Positions 26,321-34,705 of a DNA stretch of 64,000 nucleotides are shown here, piece after piece. A program made the translations under genes and the position numbers. The DNA is taken from NCBI GenBank assembly GCA_021202335.1, contig JAJQDE010000040.1, positions 22,441-86,440 on the forward strand, written 5' to 3'. The notes under the pieces were generated by a model. That model was not told the origin of the DNA. It did no database searches and saw nothing but the letters and a program-made list of their open reading frames with translations. The stretch is from Lachnospiraceae bacterium (GTDB lineage: Bacteria; Bacillota; Clostridia; Lachnospirales; Lachnospiraceae). Position 1 is the stretch's first letter, and each line of letters opens with the position of its first letter.

Positions 26321-27028
26321 ATGCGTCTTGATAAATTTATGGCACAGGCAGGTGCCGGTACGAGAAGTCAGGTTAAGGAGTATATTAGAAAAGGAAACGT
26401 CGCGGTAAACGGCAGCGTAGTCAAAAGGCCGGAGCTTGCGGTAAATGAGCTTACGGACGATATTCAGCTTTTCGGGGAAAAGCTTTGCTTTAAGCAGTAT
26501 CATTATTATATGCTTAATAAGCCGGCGGGCGTCGTGACCGCGACAAAGGATAATCATGAGATGACGGTCATGGATTTGATGCGCACGGCGCAGGGGCGTG
26601 ATTTGTTCCCCGTGGGCAGGCTGGATAAGGACACGGTGGGGCTGCTTATCATTACAGACGACGGTGAGCTTTCCCATCGTCTGCTCTCGCCAAAGCGGCA
26701 TGTGGAAAAGACCTATTATGTGGAATATGAAGGGGAGCTTTTTCCGGACGCCGCGGAAAGGCTTGCCCGTGGGGTTGATATCGGCGACGCTGCTCCGACG
26801 CTGCCCGCAAGAGCCTGCATGACTGCGAGCTGTTCACTGGAGCTGTCGATTACGGAGGGGCGATATCATCAGGTAAAGCGCATGATACAGGCAGTCGGCG
26901 GGAAAGTCACATATTTAAAGCGGACAGCCTTTGGGGGGCTGTGCCTCGACGAATCGCTTCCGGAGGGCGCATGGAGGGAGCTTTCCGAGGAAGAAACGAC
27001 GCAGCTTAAGGCTCACGGACGGTTATGA
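26321..27028 (+). CDS. rRNA pseudouridine synthase, RsuA/RluB/E/F family
   Basis: The 235-residue enzyme has an N-terminal S4 RNA-binding domain (MRLDKFMAQAGAGTRSQVKE) and a pseudouridine synthase domain with the catalytic aspartate in GRLDKDTVGLL and the late GRYHQVKRM motif. The closest functional model is RsuA, which modifies U516 of 16S rRNA, but RluF-type substrates cannot be excluded. SD AGGAAGCGAGG is upstream of the ATG. Confidence 0.88.
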   Translation: MRLDKFMAQAGAGTRSQVKEYIRKGNVAVNGSVVKRPELAVNELTDDIQLFGEKLCFKQYHYYMLNKPAGVVTATKDNHEMTVMDLMRTAQGRDLFPVGRLDKDTVGLLIITDDGELSHRLLSPKRHVEKTYYVEYEGELFPDAAERLARGVDIGDAAPTLPARACMTASCSLELSITEGRYHQVKRMIQAVGGKVTYLKRTAFGGLCLDESLPEGAWRELSEEETTQLKAHGRL

Positions 27029-27087
27029 TTTATGCAGGGGATTCCAAAGGCAGCAGGAAGATGTACATTTTATTTAAAATGTGATAA

Positions 27088-27112
27088 AATGAACGCAACT
27101 GTAGCGTTCATC
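27088..27112. repeat. Repeat D half-unit hairpin
   Basis: ATGAACGC pairs with GCGTTCAT; the sequence AATGAACGCA...GCGTTCATCA matches the first half of the repeat D tract at 23251. Confidence 0.65.
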
Positions 27113-27162
27113 AAAAAGTGTGGCTATTTGGCTTGAAATCAGACGGGACGGGAGGGGAACCG

Positions 27163-27477
27163 ATGCCGAAGGATGATGAAAAAAAGGTAAAACAGGCGGT
27201 CGCGCTCGAATATGACCCCGAGGATAAAGCGCCAAGAGTCGTTGCCATGGGACGCGGCGCTCTTGCGGAGAAGATTATCGAACAGGCGCAGCAGGCACAG
27301 GTGCCGGTGCATAAGGATGAAAAGCTTGCGGACACGCTGTCGAAGCTGCAAATCGGAGACATGATACCGCCCGAGCTTTATGAGGTGGTTGCGCAGGTGC
27401 TTTTGTTTGTTGACAATATGGATAAAATTAAGGCGAAGGTTGCGGCGCATCAAAGCAATAAAAATTCGCAGGCTTGA
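27163..27477 (+). CDS. FlhB-like C-terminal domain protein (YlqH-like, EscU/YscU family)
   Basis: The 104-residue soluble protein matches the cytoplasmic tail of FlhB/YscU export switches: AVALEYDPEDKAPRVVAMG, AEKIIEQAQQAQVPVHKD, LADTLSKLQIGDMIPPELYE. The autocleavage NPTH motif that precedes this region in true FlhB is absent, so it is probably not a secretion switch. Stand-alone homologues (YlqH in Bacillus) occur near yraN/rnhB genes, as here. ATG 27163 has the SD GGAGGGG at 27151-27157. Function unknown. Confidence 0.8.
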   Translation: MPKDDEKKVKQAVALEYDPEDKAPRVVAMGRGALAEKIIEQAQQAQVPVHKDEKLADTLSKLQIGDMIPPELYEVVAQVLLFVDNMDKIKAKVAAHQSNKNSQA

Positions 27478-27497
27478 GTAAGAAATGAGGGACTGAT

Positions 27498-27863
27498 ATG
27501 AACACCAGAAAAACGGGTGCGGAATATGAGCGGGCTGCGGCGGAATATCTGCAGGGCTGCGGTGTTCAAATACTGGCGCGCAATTACAGAAGCCGCCGCG
27601 GTGAAATTGATTTAATCGGAAAAGATGGAGAGTACACGGCTTTTATCGAGGTGAAGTACCGCAGGGACAATAAAAAGGGAGCGCCCGGCGAAGCGGTCAA
27701 TTTTGCAAAGCAAAAGACCATCTGCGCAGTTGCGGATTATTACCGCATGACGCACTGCATAGGAGAATTTGCGGCGATACGCTATGATGTGGTAGCGATA
27801 GAAGGCGAAAAAATCACATGGTATAAAAACGCGTTTGCTCATATATATAACGAAAGGAAATAG
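27498..27863 (+). CDS. YraN family (UPF0102) nuclease-fold protein
   Basis: The 121-residue protein has the Holliday-junction-resolvase-like fold: TGAEYERAAAEYLQ, ILARNYRSRRGEIDLIG with catalytic-type E/D, and FIEVKYR. The GEIDLI...EVK pattern is the PD-(D/E)xK core, so metal-dependent nuclease activity is possible; its cellular role is not established. It lies between the FlhB-like gene and pgeF; the latter begins 10 bases after its stop. Confidence 0.9.
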   Translation: MNTRKTGAEYERAAAEYLQGCGVQILARNYRSRRGEIDLIGKDGEYTAFIEVKYRRDNKKGAPGEAVNFAKQKTICAVADYYRMTHCIGEFAAIRYDVVAIEGEKITWYKNAFAHIYNERK

Positions 27864-27873
27864 GAGACCGGAG

Positions 27874-28791
27874 ATGTCAGAAGGAATTGTCAGACAGGGA
27901 AGCAACGGCACATGCAGATTGGAATTTGACAAAAGCAATCGGGAAATGTCATATTTTACATTTAGGGGCATTGACCGGACCGGCATCGCAGAGCATTTTT
28001 TCTCGACCAGAGCGGGCGGCGTGAGCGAGGGCGATACGGCAACACTGAATTTCAGCTATACACGTGGAGATAAAAAGGAAAACGTGGATGAAAATTTCAG
28101 AAGAGCGGCTGCTCATTTTGGAAAATGTCCGGGCGACATTGTATGCTCTCAGCAGACCCATACGACAAACGTGCGCAGGGTGACTGCCGCCGACAAGGGA
28201 AAGGGAGTTGTGCGTCCGCTTGATTATACGGATGTGGACGGACTGATTACAAATGAGCGCGGAATTATTCTTGCGACGTTTTTTGCGGATTGCGTGCCGC
28301 TGTTTATTGTTGACCCGGTTCAGCGCGCAATCGGGCTTTCACATTCGGGCTGGCGGGGGACCGTCCGTAAAATAGGGCAGATTACTTTGGAATGTATGAA
28401 CCGCGAGTTTGGCACAAGGGCGGAGGATGTGCGGGTCGCGATTGCGCCCTCCATTTGCCAAGGCTGCTATGAGGTGAGCGAGGACGTGGCAGCCGCTTTT
28501 GAAAGGGCTTTTCCGAAAAATGATGACATGGCGGCGCAATATCTTGTAAGATATCATGAGAGCTTATTGCGCAGCGATATGGAAAACTGCCTTTTATCTA
28601 AAAAAGAAAACGGCAAATATCAGCTAAATTTGTGGTATGCTAATTACAGAGTATTTCGCGACGCGGGAGTGCCCGATGAGCAGATAGAGGTGACTGACGT
28701 CTGTACCTGCTGCAATCCGGGGCTGCTTTTCAGCCACAGGGCAAGCCGGGGCAGGCGCGGAAATCTGGGGGCGTTTTTGATGCTTAAATAG
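27874..28791 (+). CDS. pgeF: Laccase-domain purine nucleosidase-type protein (PgeF/YfiH)
   Basis: The 305-residue protein has the Cu-oxidase_4 / YfiH family pattern: HFFSTRAGGVSEG, QQTHTTNVRRV, DGLITNERGIILATFFADC, IGLSHSGWRGTVRKI and CTCCNPGLLFSHRASRG. The His and Cys residues of the QQTH, ADC and SHSGW boxes form the metal site. Homologues act on purine nucleosides or correct peptidoglycan precursors (PgeF). The ATG at 27874 follows GGAGACCGGAG; an in-frame start at 27835 lies inside yraN. Confidence 0.88.
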   Translation: MSEGIVRQGSNGTCRLEFDKSNREMSYFTFRGIDRTGIAEHFFSTRAGGVSEGDTATLNFSYTRGDKKENVDENFRRAAAHFGKCPGDIVCSQQTHTTNVRRVTAADKGKGVVRPLDYTDVDGLITNERGIILATFFADCVPLFIVDPVQRAIGLSHSGWRGTVRKIGQITLECMNREFGTRAEDVRVAIAPSICQGCYEVSEDVAAAFERAFPKNDDMAAQYLVRYHESLLRSDMENCLLSKKENGKYQLNLWYANYRVFRDAGVPDEQIEVTDVCTCCNPGLLFSHRASRGRRGNLGAFLMLK

Positions 28792-28808
28792 GGGATGAGG
28801 GAAAGCAG

Positions 28809-30614
28809 ATGGGTGATTTTCAGGAAAAAACAAGACCGAAGGGGAAATTTAATACGGAGAATTGGTTTATAGAAAGCTACCGAAGATATGAGGGGCATCC
28901 GATTCGCATACTGCTTGCCCTTTACAGGGGCAATTACCACAAGTTTGTCTTGGCTGTGATATGTTTTTTTATCAAGCACGCGTGCGTGTGGGTGCTGCCT
29001 ATTGTGACGGCAAACATCATTAACGACGTGACGTCGCAAAATCCTGATACCATGCGCAACATTATATTTTATGCTCTGCTTGAGGGGGCGCTGATTGTAA
29101 TTAACGTGCCGATGAATTATCTGTATACCGCATATAAAAGTCAGGCTACGCGTTATGCGGAAACCGGACTTAGAAAGGCGCTGGTGCGCAAGCTGCAGCA
29201 GCTGTCCATAGCATATCATGTGGAAATGCAGTCCGGCAGGCTGCAGTCTAAAATCATACGTGACGTGGAAGCCGTGGAAACGCTCTCAACACAGATGTTT
29301 TTAAGCATCCTGAATATTGCGCTCAACATCATTGTGGCGCTGGTGGTAACAGGCTCTAAAAGCAAGACCGTGCTGATGTTCTTTATCTTTGCCGCTCCGG
29401 CAGCGGCAATTACGATGGTATCGTTCAGAAACGTGATGCGCAGGCGAAACAGGGAGTTCCGTTTGGAAATGGAAGAAACCTCGGCGCGCGTTATGGAGAT
29501 GGTCGAGCTGGTGCCCGTAACGCGCGCTCATGCGCTTGAGGGCGAGGAGGAGCAAAAAATGAACAGCCGGCTCATTGCGGTTGCTGAAAAGGGTTACAGG
29601 CTGGATGTGATACAGGCTGTCTTTGGCGCGGTCGGCTGGGCGGTGTTTCAGCTTTTCCAAGTGGTGTGCCTTGCCTTCACCGGGTGGCTTGCGATTAAGG
29701 GCAGCATTAAGATAGGCGACATAACGCTGTATCAAAGCTATTTTGCGACGGTGGTCAATCAGGTGTCCGCAATAGTGACAATTCTTCCGACCCTTACAAA
29801 GGGCATTGAGTCCGTCAATTCCATTGGAGAGGTTCTTTTATCCGATGATATCGAGCAGAACGAGGGCAAGGAAAAGCTTGAGGATGTGGAGGGCGTGTTT
29901 GATTTCCAAAACGTGAGCTTCCACTATAAAAACAATGACGTGATGGTGCTTAAAAATTTCAATCTGCCTGTGGATAAGGGGGAAACGATTGCTTTGGTGG
30001 GTGAGTCGGGAGCCGGAAAATCCACGATATTGAATATGGTAATCGGCTTTCACATGGCGGACAGCGGCACGCTGCTTTTGGACGGTCATGATATAAGCAA
30101 TGTTGATTTGCGGACATATAGGAAATATTTGGCGGTTGTACCGCAGACCTCCATTCTTTTTTCGGGAACCATTCGTGAAAATATTGCCTATGGCTGCGAG
30201 GATATAAGCGACGCGGAGCTTTATGAGGCTGTGGAGGCGGCAAATCTTTCGGAGCTGATAAAAAGCCTTCCGGACGGACTTGACACGCAGGTGGGCGAGC
30301 ACGGCGGAAAGCTTTCGGGAGGGCAAAGACAGCGCGTCGCCATAGCGAGGGCGCTGATCAGAAAGCCTAAGATTATCGTGCTCGATGAAGCCACCTCTGC
30401 GCTTGACAGTATTTCAGAGAAGCTGATACAGGACGCAATCAACAGGCTTGTGAAGGACAGGACCACATTCATCGTGGCGCACAGGCTGTCGACAATACGT
30501 GAGGCGGATAAGATTGCCGTCATTGCAAACGGAAGCTGCGTGGAGTACGGTACATACGAGGAGCTGATGGCGCTTGAGGGTGAATTCTACCGCATGAAAA
30601 TGATACAGAAATAA
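28809..30614 (+). CDS. ABC transporter, fused membrane and ATP-binding domains
   Basis: The 601-residue half-transporter has an exporter-type membrane domain (about 40-330, six spans) and a nucleotide-binding domain with Walker A GESGAGKST near 398-406, signature LSGGQRQR near 501-508 and Walker B IIVLDEATSALD near 521-532, then the AHRLSTI switch. It likely works as a homodimer exporting lipid, peptide or drug; no second half-transporter is adjacent. SD GGGATGAGGGAAAG is upstream. Substrate unknown. Confidence 0.92.
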   Translation: MGDFQEKTRPKGKFNTENWFIESYRRYEGHPIRILLALYRGNYHKFVLAVICFFIKHACVWVLPIVTANIINDVTSQNPDTMRNIIFYALLEGALIVINVPMNYLYTAYKSQATRYAETGLRKALVRKLQQLSIAYHVEMQSGRLQSKIIRDVEAVETLSTQMFLSILNIALNIIVALVVTGSKSKTVLMFFIFAAPAAAITMVSFRNVMRRRNREFRLEMEETSARVMEMVELVPVTRAHALEGEEEQKMNSRLIAVAEKGYRLDVIQAVFGAVGWAVFQLFQVVCLAFTGWLAIKGSIKIGDITLYQSYFATVVNQVSAIVTILPTLTKGIESVNSIGEVLLSDDIEQNEGKEKLEDVEGVFDFQNVSFHYKNNDVMVLKNFNLPVDKGETIALVGESGAGKSTILNMVIGFHMADSGTLLLDGHDISNVDLRTYRKYLAVVPQTSILFSGTIRENIAYGCEDISDAELYEAVEAANLSELIKSLPDGLDTQVGEHGGKLSGGQRQRVAIARALIRKPKIIVLDEATSALDSISEKLIQDAINRLVKDRTTFIVAHRLSTIREADKIAVIANGSCVEYGTYEELMALEGEFYRMKMIQK

Positions 30615-30629
30615 TACGGGAGGCTGAAA

Positions 30630-31058
30630 ATGAGTAAAACTGTCATAAAACCATATATACGAAACGCAAAATATTATGAAACGGATCAAATGGGAATCAT
30701 ACACCATTCAAACTATATCCGCTGGATGGAGGAGGCGAGGCTTGACGTCATGAAGCAGGCGGGAATATCCTATCGGGCGCTTGAGGAGATGGGGATAATC
30801 ATTCCGGTGCTTTCGGTATCGTGCCAATATAAGAGCATGGTGCATTTCGACGACACCGTGGAGATAAGTGTAAAGACCGTAAAATATACCGGAGTGAAGT
30901 TTGAGCTGGAGTATGAGTTTAAGGACGCGGAAACGGGAAAAACGTACACCACGGGGGCAAGCTCGCACTGCTTTTTGGACAGGGATTACAGGGTAATATC
31001 CCTGAAGCATCAAAATCCCGGGCTGCATGAAAAATTCAAAAAAATGTTGGAGCTTTAG
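30630..31058 (+). CDS. Acyl-CoA thioesterase, YbgC/4HBT family
   Basis: The 142-residue hot-dog-fold protein has YYETDQMGIIHHSNYIRWME with the catalytic aspartate after YYET, then VSCQYKSMVHFDDTVEI and a final SSHCFLD strand. The family hydrolyses acyl-CoA or aromatic-CoA thioesters as tetramers. It follows the ABC gene by 15 bases with SD GGGAGG. The physiological acyl group is unknown. Confidence 0.9.
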   Translation: MSKTVIKPYIRNAKYYETDQMGIIHHSNYIRWMEEARLDVMKQAGISYRALEEMGIIIPVLSVSCQYKSMVHFDDTVEISVKTVKYTGVKFELEYEFKDAETGKTYTTGASSHCFLDRDYRVISLKHQNPGLHEKFKKMLEL

Positions 31059-31127
31059 GCTGGCGGTTAGCAATATTCCGCATTTAAAATATCAATATGC
31101 ACAGCGAAGGAGCAGAGAGGGAAAAAG

Positions 31128-31544
31128 ATGGGATTTACGGAAGAAACCAATGAATTAAGGCTGGACTTTAAAAAGATTGCGGGCATGAACGGGCAGGAGG
31201 TTATCCCTGTCGCAATCCAAAACGCGGACACGGGCGAGGTGATACTTATCGCCTACACGAACGAGGAGGCGATGAGAGAGGCTATACGTCTTCGCCGCGT
31301 CGTGCTCTGGAGCACATCGCGCAACGAGCTTTGGCATAAGGGTAAAACATCCGGAAACGAGTTTGAGCTTTTGGAGATTTTGGTAAACTGCGAGCAGAAT
31401 TCGCTTGTCTACAAGGCGCGCCCGCTTAAAGGAAACATCTGTCATACATCGTACAAGGGCGTGGCGAACAACTGCTTTTACAGACGGCTGGACATGGACA
31501 GCATGAAGCTGGTGAATTTGAATGAAAAGCGTGATGAAAAATAA
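31128..31544 (+). CDS. hisI: Phosphoribosyl-AMP cyclohydrolase
   Basis: HisI opens the adenine ring of PR-AMP in histidine synthesis. The 138-residue product has ILIAYTNEEAMREAI, LWSTSRNELWHKGKTSGN, a cysteine at NCEQN and ICHTSYKGVANNCFYR, the zinc-site cysteines. It is the cyclohydrolase alone, without the HisE domain. No other histidine gene is nearby, so it is separated from the his operon. It is followed within two bases by the tyrS promoter. SD GAGAGGG upstream. Confidence 0.9.
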   Translation: MGFTEETNELRLDFKKIAGMNGQEVIPVAIQNADTGEVILIAYTNEEAMREAIRLRRVVLWSTSRNELWHKGKTSGNEFELLEILVNCEQNSLVYKARPLKGNICHTSYKGVANNCFYRRLDMDSMKLVNLNEKRDEK

Positions 31545-31545
31545 A

Positions 31546-31574
31546 TTGACAAATCATAAAAGTGCGTTTATAAT
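31546..31574 (+). promoter_or_regulatory. Consensus promoter of tyrS
   Basis: TTGACA at 31546-31551, a 17-base spacer and TATAAT at 31569-31574: a perfect sigma-A promoter starting right after the hisI stop codon. Confidence 0.9.
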
Positions 31575-31579
31575 CACTT

Positions 31580-31876
31580 TATAATTAAAAAGCCATGAAG
31601 GGAAAAAGTAGCTTTTGCCGAAACCAACAGAAAGCAGTCGGTTGATGAGAGAAGCAGGGGAAAGCATCAGTGAATACCTCCCGGAGCTGCACACCGAAAT
31701 TTTTTTGAGAGTAGGCTGTGACGGAGTTCCCAAACGTTATATTTGGAAGAGTATCGGATATTATCCCGTACTTGCTGAGGCACAGGGCGTGAGCGCTGTG
31801 CGAATAAAGGTGGTAACACGTGGCATATGACGCCTCGTCCTTTGAATTTAACTGATTCGCGGACGAGGCTTTTTTA
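31580..31876 (+). ncRNA. T-box riboswitch (tyrosine) upstream of tyrS
   Basis: The leader has T-box architecture: a long Stem I region, a GAATACC specifier bulge with the tyrosine codon UAC at 31675-31677, the T-box-like block AATAAAGGTGGTAACACG at 31803-31820 and a terminator whose arms are GCCTCGTCC and GGACGAGGC. Uncharged tRNA-Tyr would pair with specifier and T-box, stabilise the antiterminator and switch on tyrS. Confidence 0.88.
31832..31876 (+). terminator. T-box regulated terminator
   Basis: GCCTCGTCC (31832-31840) pairs with GGACGAGGC (31861-31869), followed by six T. This is the conditional terminator of the T-box; its T-run is also the left edge of repeat C. Confidence 0.88.
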
Positions 31877-31908
31877 TCGTATAGGAAGGTTCGTCCTATA
31901 CGATAAAA
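31872..31908. repeat. Repeat C copy 2: 15-bp-stem hairpin
   Basis: Same perfect stem as 12028-12064 (TTTTATCGTATAGGA / TCCTATACGATAAAA), in the opposite orientation judged by the loop (one mismatch). Placed between the T-box terminator and tyrS. Confidence 0.85.
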
Positions 31909-31942
31909 CGCTCGGCGCAAGAATGTGCCGTCGGCACATTCT
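31909..31942. repeat. Palindromic repeat A copy 3 with partial B
   Basis: CGCTCGGCGC (part of module B, inverted) followed by the perfect 10-bp-arm palindrome GAATGTGCCG / CGGCACATTC. Directly abuts repeat C, the same pairing of tiles seen near 11926-12064. Confidence 0.75.
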
Positions 31943-31997
31943 TTTGAGCGGCTTCATTCCCGAATCCAAAATCAAACAGGAAAAGGAGAATAGGAAA

Positions 31998-33218
31998 ATG
32001 CAGTTGTATGAAGAATTGGTGGCAAGGGGACTTATTGCACAGGTGACGGACGAAAAGGAAATCCGGGAGCTTATTAATGCGGGGAAAGCAGTATTTTATA
32101 TTGGCTTCGACCCTACGGCGGACAGCCTTCATGTCGGGCATTTCATGGCGCTTTGCCTGATGAAGCGTTTACAGATGGGGGGAAATAAGCCCATTGCGCT
32201 TCTCGGGGGCGGAACGGGAATGATTGGCGACCCGACCGGAAAAACAGATATGAGAAAAATGCTTACCAAAGAAAATATTGACCACAATATTGAATGTTTC
32301 AAAAAACAAATGAGCCGTTTTATCGAGTTTGGCGATGATAAAGCGATTATGGTGAACAACGGCGACTGGCTTTTGAATTTAAATTATGTGGAGCTTTTGC
32401 GTGAGGTAGGTCCGCATTTCAGCGTCAACAGAATGCTTGCTGCGGAATGTTATAAGCAGCGCATGGAGCGCGGCTTAAGCTTTTTGGAGTTCAACTATAT
32501 GATTATGCAGAGCTATGATTTTATGGAGCTTTTTAAGCGGTACGGCTGCAACATGCAGTTTGGGGGCGACGATCAATGGAGCAACATGCTCGGCGGCACG
32601 GAGCTTATCCGCCGCAAGCTTGGTAAGGACGCTTACGCAATGACCATCAATCTGCTGTTAAATTCAGAGGGAAAGAAGATGGGAAAGACAGAGTCGGGCG
32701 CAGTATGGCTTGACGCGGAAAAAACATCGCCGTATGAGTTTTACCAGTATTGGAGAAACGTAGCGGACGCTGATGTTATAAAATGCTTAAAAATGCTTAC
32801 CTTCCTTCCACTTGAGCAGATTGAAGAAATGGAGCATTGGGAGGGCAGTCAGATCAACCGGGCAAAGGAAATTCTTGCATTTGAGCTTACGCAGCTTGTA
32901 CACGGCACGCAGGAGGCAAATAAGGCGCAGGAGGCGGCAAAGGCGCTGTTTGCGGGCGGCTCAAATTCCGAAAACATGCCAAAAACCATGCTCTCGGATG
33001 AGGACTTTACGGATGGAAGCATTGATATTCTTTCAATCCTTGTAAAGGCAGGAATGACTGCGTCAAAGTCCGAGGCGCGGCGTGCAGTGGAGCAGGGCGG
33101 AGTGTCTGTAAACGGAGAGAAGGTCACTGATGTAAAGGCAGCCTATACAAAAGCCGGATTTGCGGAGGAATTTATCATAAGGAAGGGCAAAAAAAGCTTT
33201 CAGAGAATTTGCGTATAG
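31998..33218 (+). CDS. tyrS: Tyrosyl-tRNA synthetase
   Basis: The 406-residue class I synthetase has the HIGH-type motif in [13 protein letters not shown], the [13 protein letters not shown] loop, [10 protein letters not shown] for tyrosine binding, the KMSKS counterpart KKMGKTE near 226-232 and a C-terminal S4 tRNA-binding domain ([14 protein letters not shown]). It belongs to the TyrS family of Bacillus/E. coli type. The ATG at 31998 follows AAAGGAG; the frame is open upstream through the T-box and repeats, without meaning. Expression is set by the T-box. Confidence 0.97.
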   Translation: MQLYEELVARGLIAQVTDEKEIRELINAGKAVFYIGFDPTADSLHVGHFMALCLMKRLQMGGNKPIALLGGGTGMIGDPTGKTDMRKMLTKENIDHNIECFKKQMSRFIEFGDDKAIMVNNGDWLLNLNYVELLREVGPHFSVNRMLAAECYKQRMERGLSFLEFNYMIMQSYDFMELFKRYGCNMQFGGDDQWSNMLGGTELIRRKLGKDAYAMTINLLLNSEGKKMGKTESGAVWLDAEKTSPYEFYQYWRNVADADVIKCLKMLTFLPLEQIEEMEHWEGSQINRAKEILAFELTQLVHGTQEANKAQEAAKALFAGGSNSENMPKTMLSDEDFTDGSIDILSILVKAGMTASKSEARRAVEQGGVSVNGEKVTDVKAAYTKAGFAEEFIIRKGKKSFQRICV

Positions 33219-33220
33219 TC

Positions 33221-33264
33221 AAATCAGTACCACCACCGGCTTAGCCTGTGGTGGTACTGATTTT
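33221..33264 (+). terminator. Terminator after tyrS
   Basis: AAATCAGTACCACCAC pairs with GTGGTGGTACTGATTTT around an 11-base loop. Strong stem with a short T-run. Confidence 0.8.
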
Positions 33265-33324
33265 GTATTTGCGCGGAGATGAAATATGCCGCAGGAATTG
33301 CCGGCGGGCTGATTACGACCGGGG

Positions 33325-34515
33325 TTACACCTTGAAAATCTCCAGATCGTCATTGTAAAGCTCGATGATGCGCTGTATTTTCTCCGTGGGAGTTGATACC
33401 ATTTCCATGGAGAGGTCATGATTTAAAAAGTCGATGATTGAAGCCAAAAACTTGCTCATATCAGCCTCCATATAGTAAGGCTTTGTCAGAAGCTCAGGCG
33501 GTCGGTAGCTTAAATTGGTGGTTATAACCTTATCAAAAATCCCGTCAGCATATGCCTTGTCAAACGAAGACAGACCGTTTGTGAAAAGTCCAAAGGTGGT
33601 GCAGATAAACACGCGCTTTGCCTTCATTGCCTTAAGCTGTCTTGAAGTATCAAGCATGCTGTCGCCGGATGAAATCATATCGTCAATAATGATGATATCC
33701 TTACCCTCAATGTCATTTCCCAAAAATTCGTGAGCGACAATCGGATTTTTTCCGTTTACAATCGTCGAATAGTCGCGGCGCTTGTAGAACATTCCCGTGT
33801 CCGCGCCGATAACGCTCGAAAAATAGATTGCCCGCTCCAGCGCACCCTCGTCGGGCGAAATCACAATGATGTGGTCCTTGTCGAACACCAAATCCTTTTC
33901 GGAGCGCAGAAGCGCTCTTGCAAACTGATAATGCGCCGTAAAGTTGTCAAACCCGCTTAACGGAGCCGCATTTTGTATTCTGGGGTCATGTGCGTCAAAG
34001 GTGATAAAGTTGGTTACGCCCATTTGCGTAAGCTCCTCAAAGGCGTAGGCGCAGTCAAGGCTTTCCCTGCCCGCGCGCCTGTGCTGGCGTCCCTCATATA
34101 AAAAGGGCATTATGACGTTTATGCGGTGCGCCTTTCCGTTTGTTGCGGCAATCACACGCTTTAAATCCTGATAATGGTCGTCAGGCGACATGTGATTTAT
34201 ATAGCCGTTCATTTTATAGGTCAGACTGTGGTTGCAGACATCAACTAAAATAAATAAATCCTTGCCGCGAACAGTTTCCGCCAAAACAGCCTTTCCCTCG
34301 CCGCTGTTAAAACGCGGTGTGGAAAATTTGAAAAGATAATCCTTCTCCGCATAGCCCTGAAATGCGGGGTCGTTGTTATATACGTTGTTTACCTTACTGC
34401 GATAATCGACAAGATAATCGTTTACCCTGTTGCCAAGCCCGGCTGCGCTGTCCAAAACCATAAGCTTTAACGGAGCCACAGGCATGGCGTTTTCAAGTTC
34501 GTCTAAATAGGACAT
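33325..34515 (-). CDS. prs: Ribose-phosphate pyrophosphokinase (diverged, long form)
   Basis: The 396-residue protein is about 80 residues longer than classical PRPP synthetase. It keeps the family layout: an N-terminal ATP half, TFDAHDPRIQNAAPLSGFDN in place of the usual DLHAxQIQGFF region, VISPDEGALERA, and the PRPP loop IIIIDDMISSGDSM. It would make PRPP for nucleotides, histidine and tryptophan. The start at 34515 has AGGAACAGGGGA upstream on the reverse strand; a start nine codons earlier is possible. A promoter is seen at 34612-34640. A second, standard prs may exist elsewhere. Confidence 0.85.
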   Translation of the reverse strand: MSYLDELENAMPVAPLKLMVLDSAAGLGNRVNDYLVDYRSKVNNVYNNDPAFQGYAEKDYLFKFSTPRFNSGEGKAVLAETVRGKDLFILVDVCNHSLTYKMNGYINHMSPDDHYQDLKRVIAATNGKAHRINVIMPFLYEGRQHRRAGRESLDCAYAFEELTQMGVTNFITFDAHDPRIQNAAPLSGFDNFTAHYQFARALLRSEKDLVFDKDHIIVISPDEGALERAIYFSSVIGADTGMFYKRRDYSTIVNGKNPIVAHEFLGNDIEGKDIIIIDDMISSGDSMLDTSRQLKAMKAKRVFICTTFGLFTNGLSSFDKAYADGIFDKVITTNLSYRPPELLTKPYYMEADMSKFLASIIDFLNHDLSMEMVSTPTEKIQRIIELYNDDLEIFKV

Positions 34516-34610
34516 TTCCCCTGTTCCTTTCCTTCCACTCATTTGCTGAATGCAGCATCATGTACAAAACAAATGCCGCTTTGCGTCGCTTGTTTTTTGC
34601 GCTCATTATA

Positions 34611-34648
34611 TTTTATAACATTCAGGTAGTGACACGTCAAGAAATTTC
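34611..34648. repeat. 38-bp direct repeat, copy 1 (carries the prs promoter)
   Basis: Matches 36119-36156 at 37 of 38 positions. Together they bracket the anti-sigma/sigma cassette. Each includes a complete reverse-strand promoter. Confidence 0.92.
34612..34640 (-). promoter_or_regulatory. Promoter of prs
   Basis: Minus strand: TTGACG (34635-34640), a 17-base spacer, TATAAA (34612-34617), about 97 bases upstream of the prs start. Confidence 0.75.
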
Positions 34649-34705
34649 AGGTTATTTTACATCCCGTTTTTATCGTAAATGGCAGTAAAAATTGTTTGTA
34701 TTCTT

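Noticed and set aside
31585..31920. Reverse open frame across the tyrS leader
   Set aside because: Occupied by the T-box, its terminator and repeat C; its [13 protein letters not shown] stretch is only the translated hairpin, which also appears in frames near 12030.
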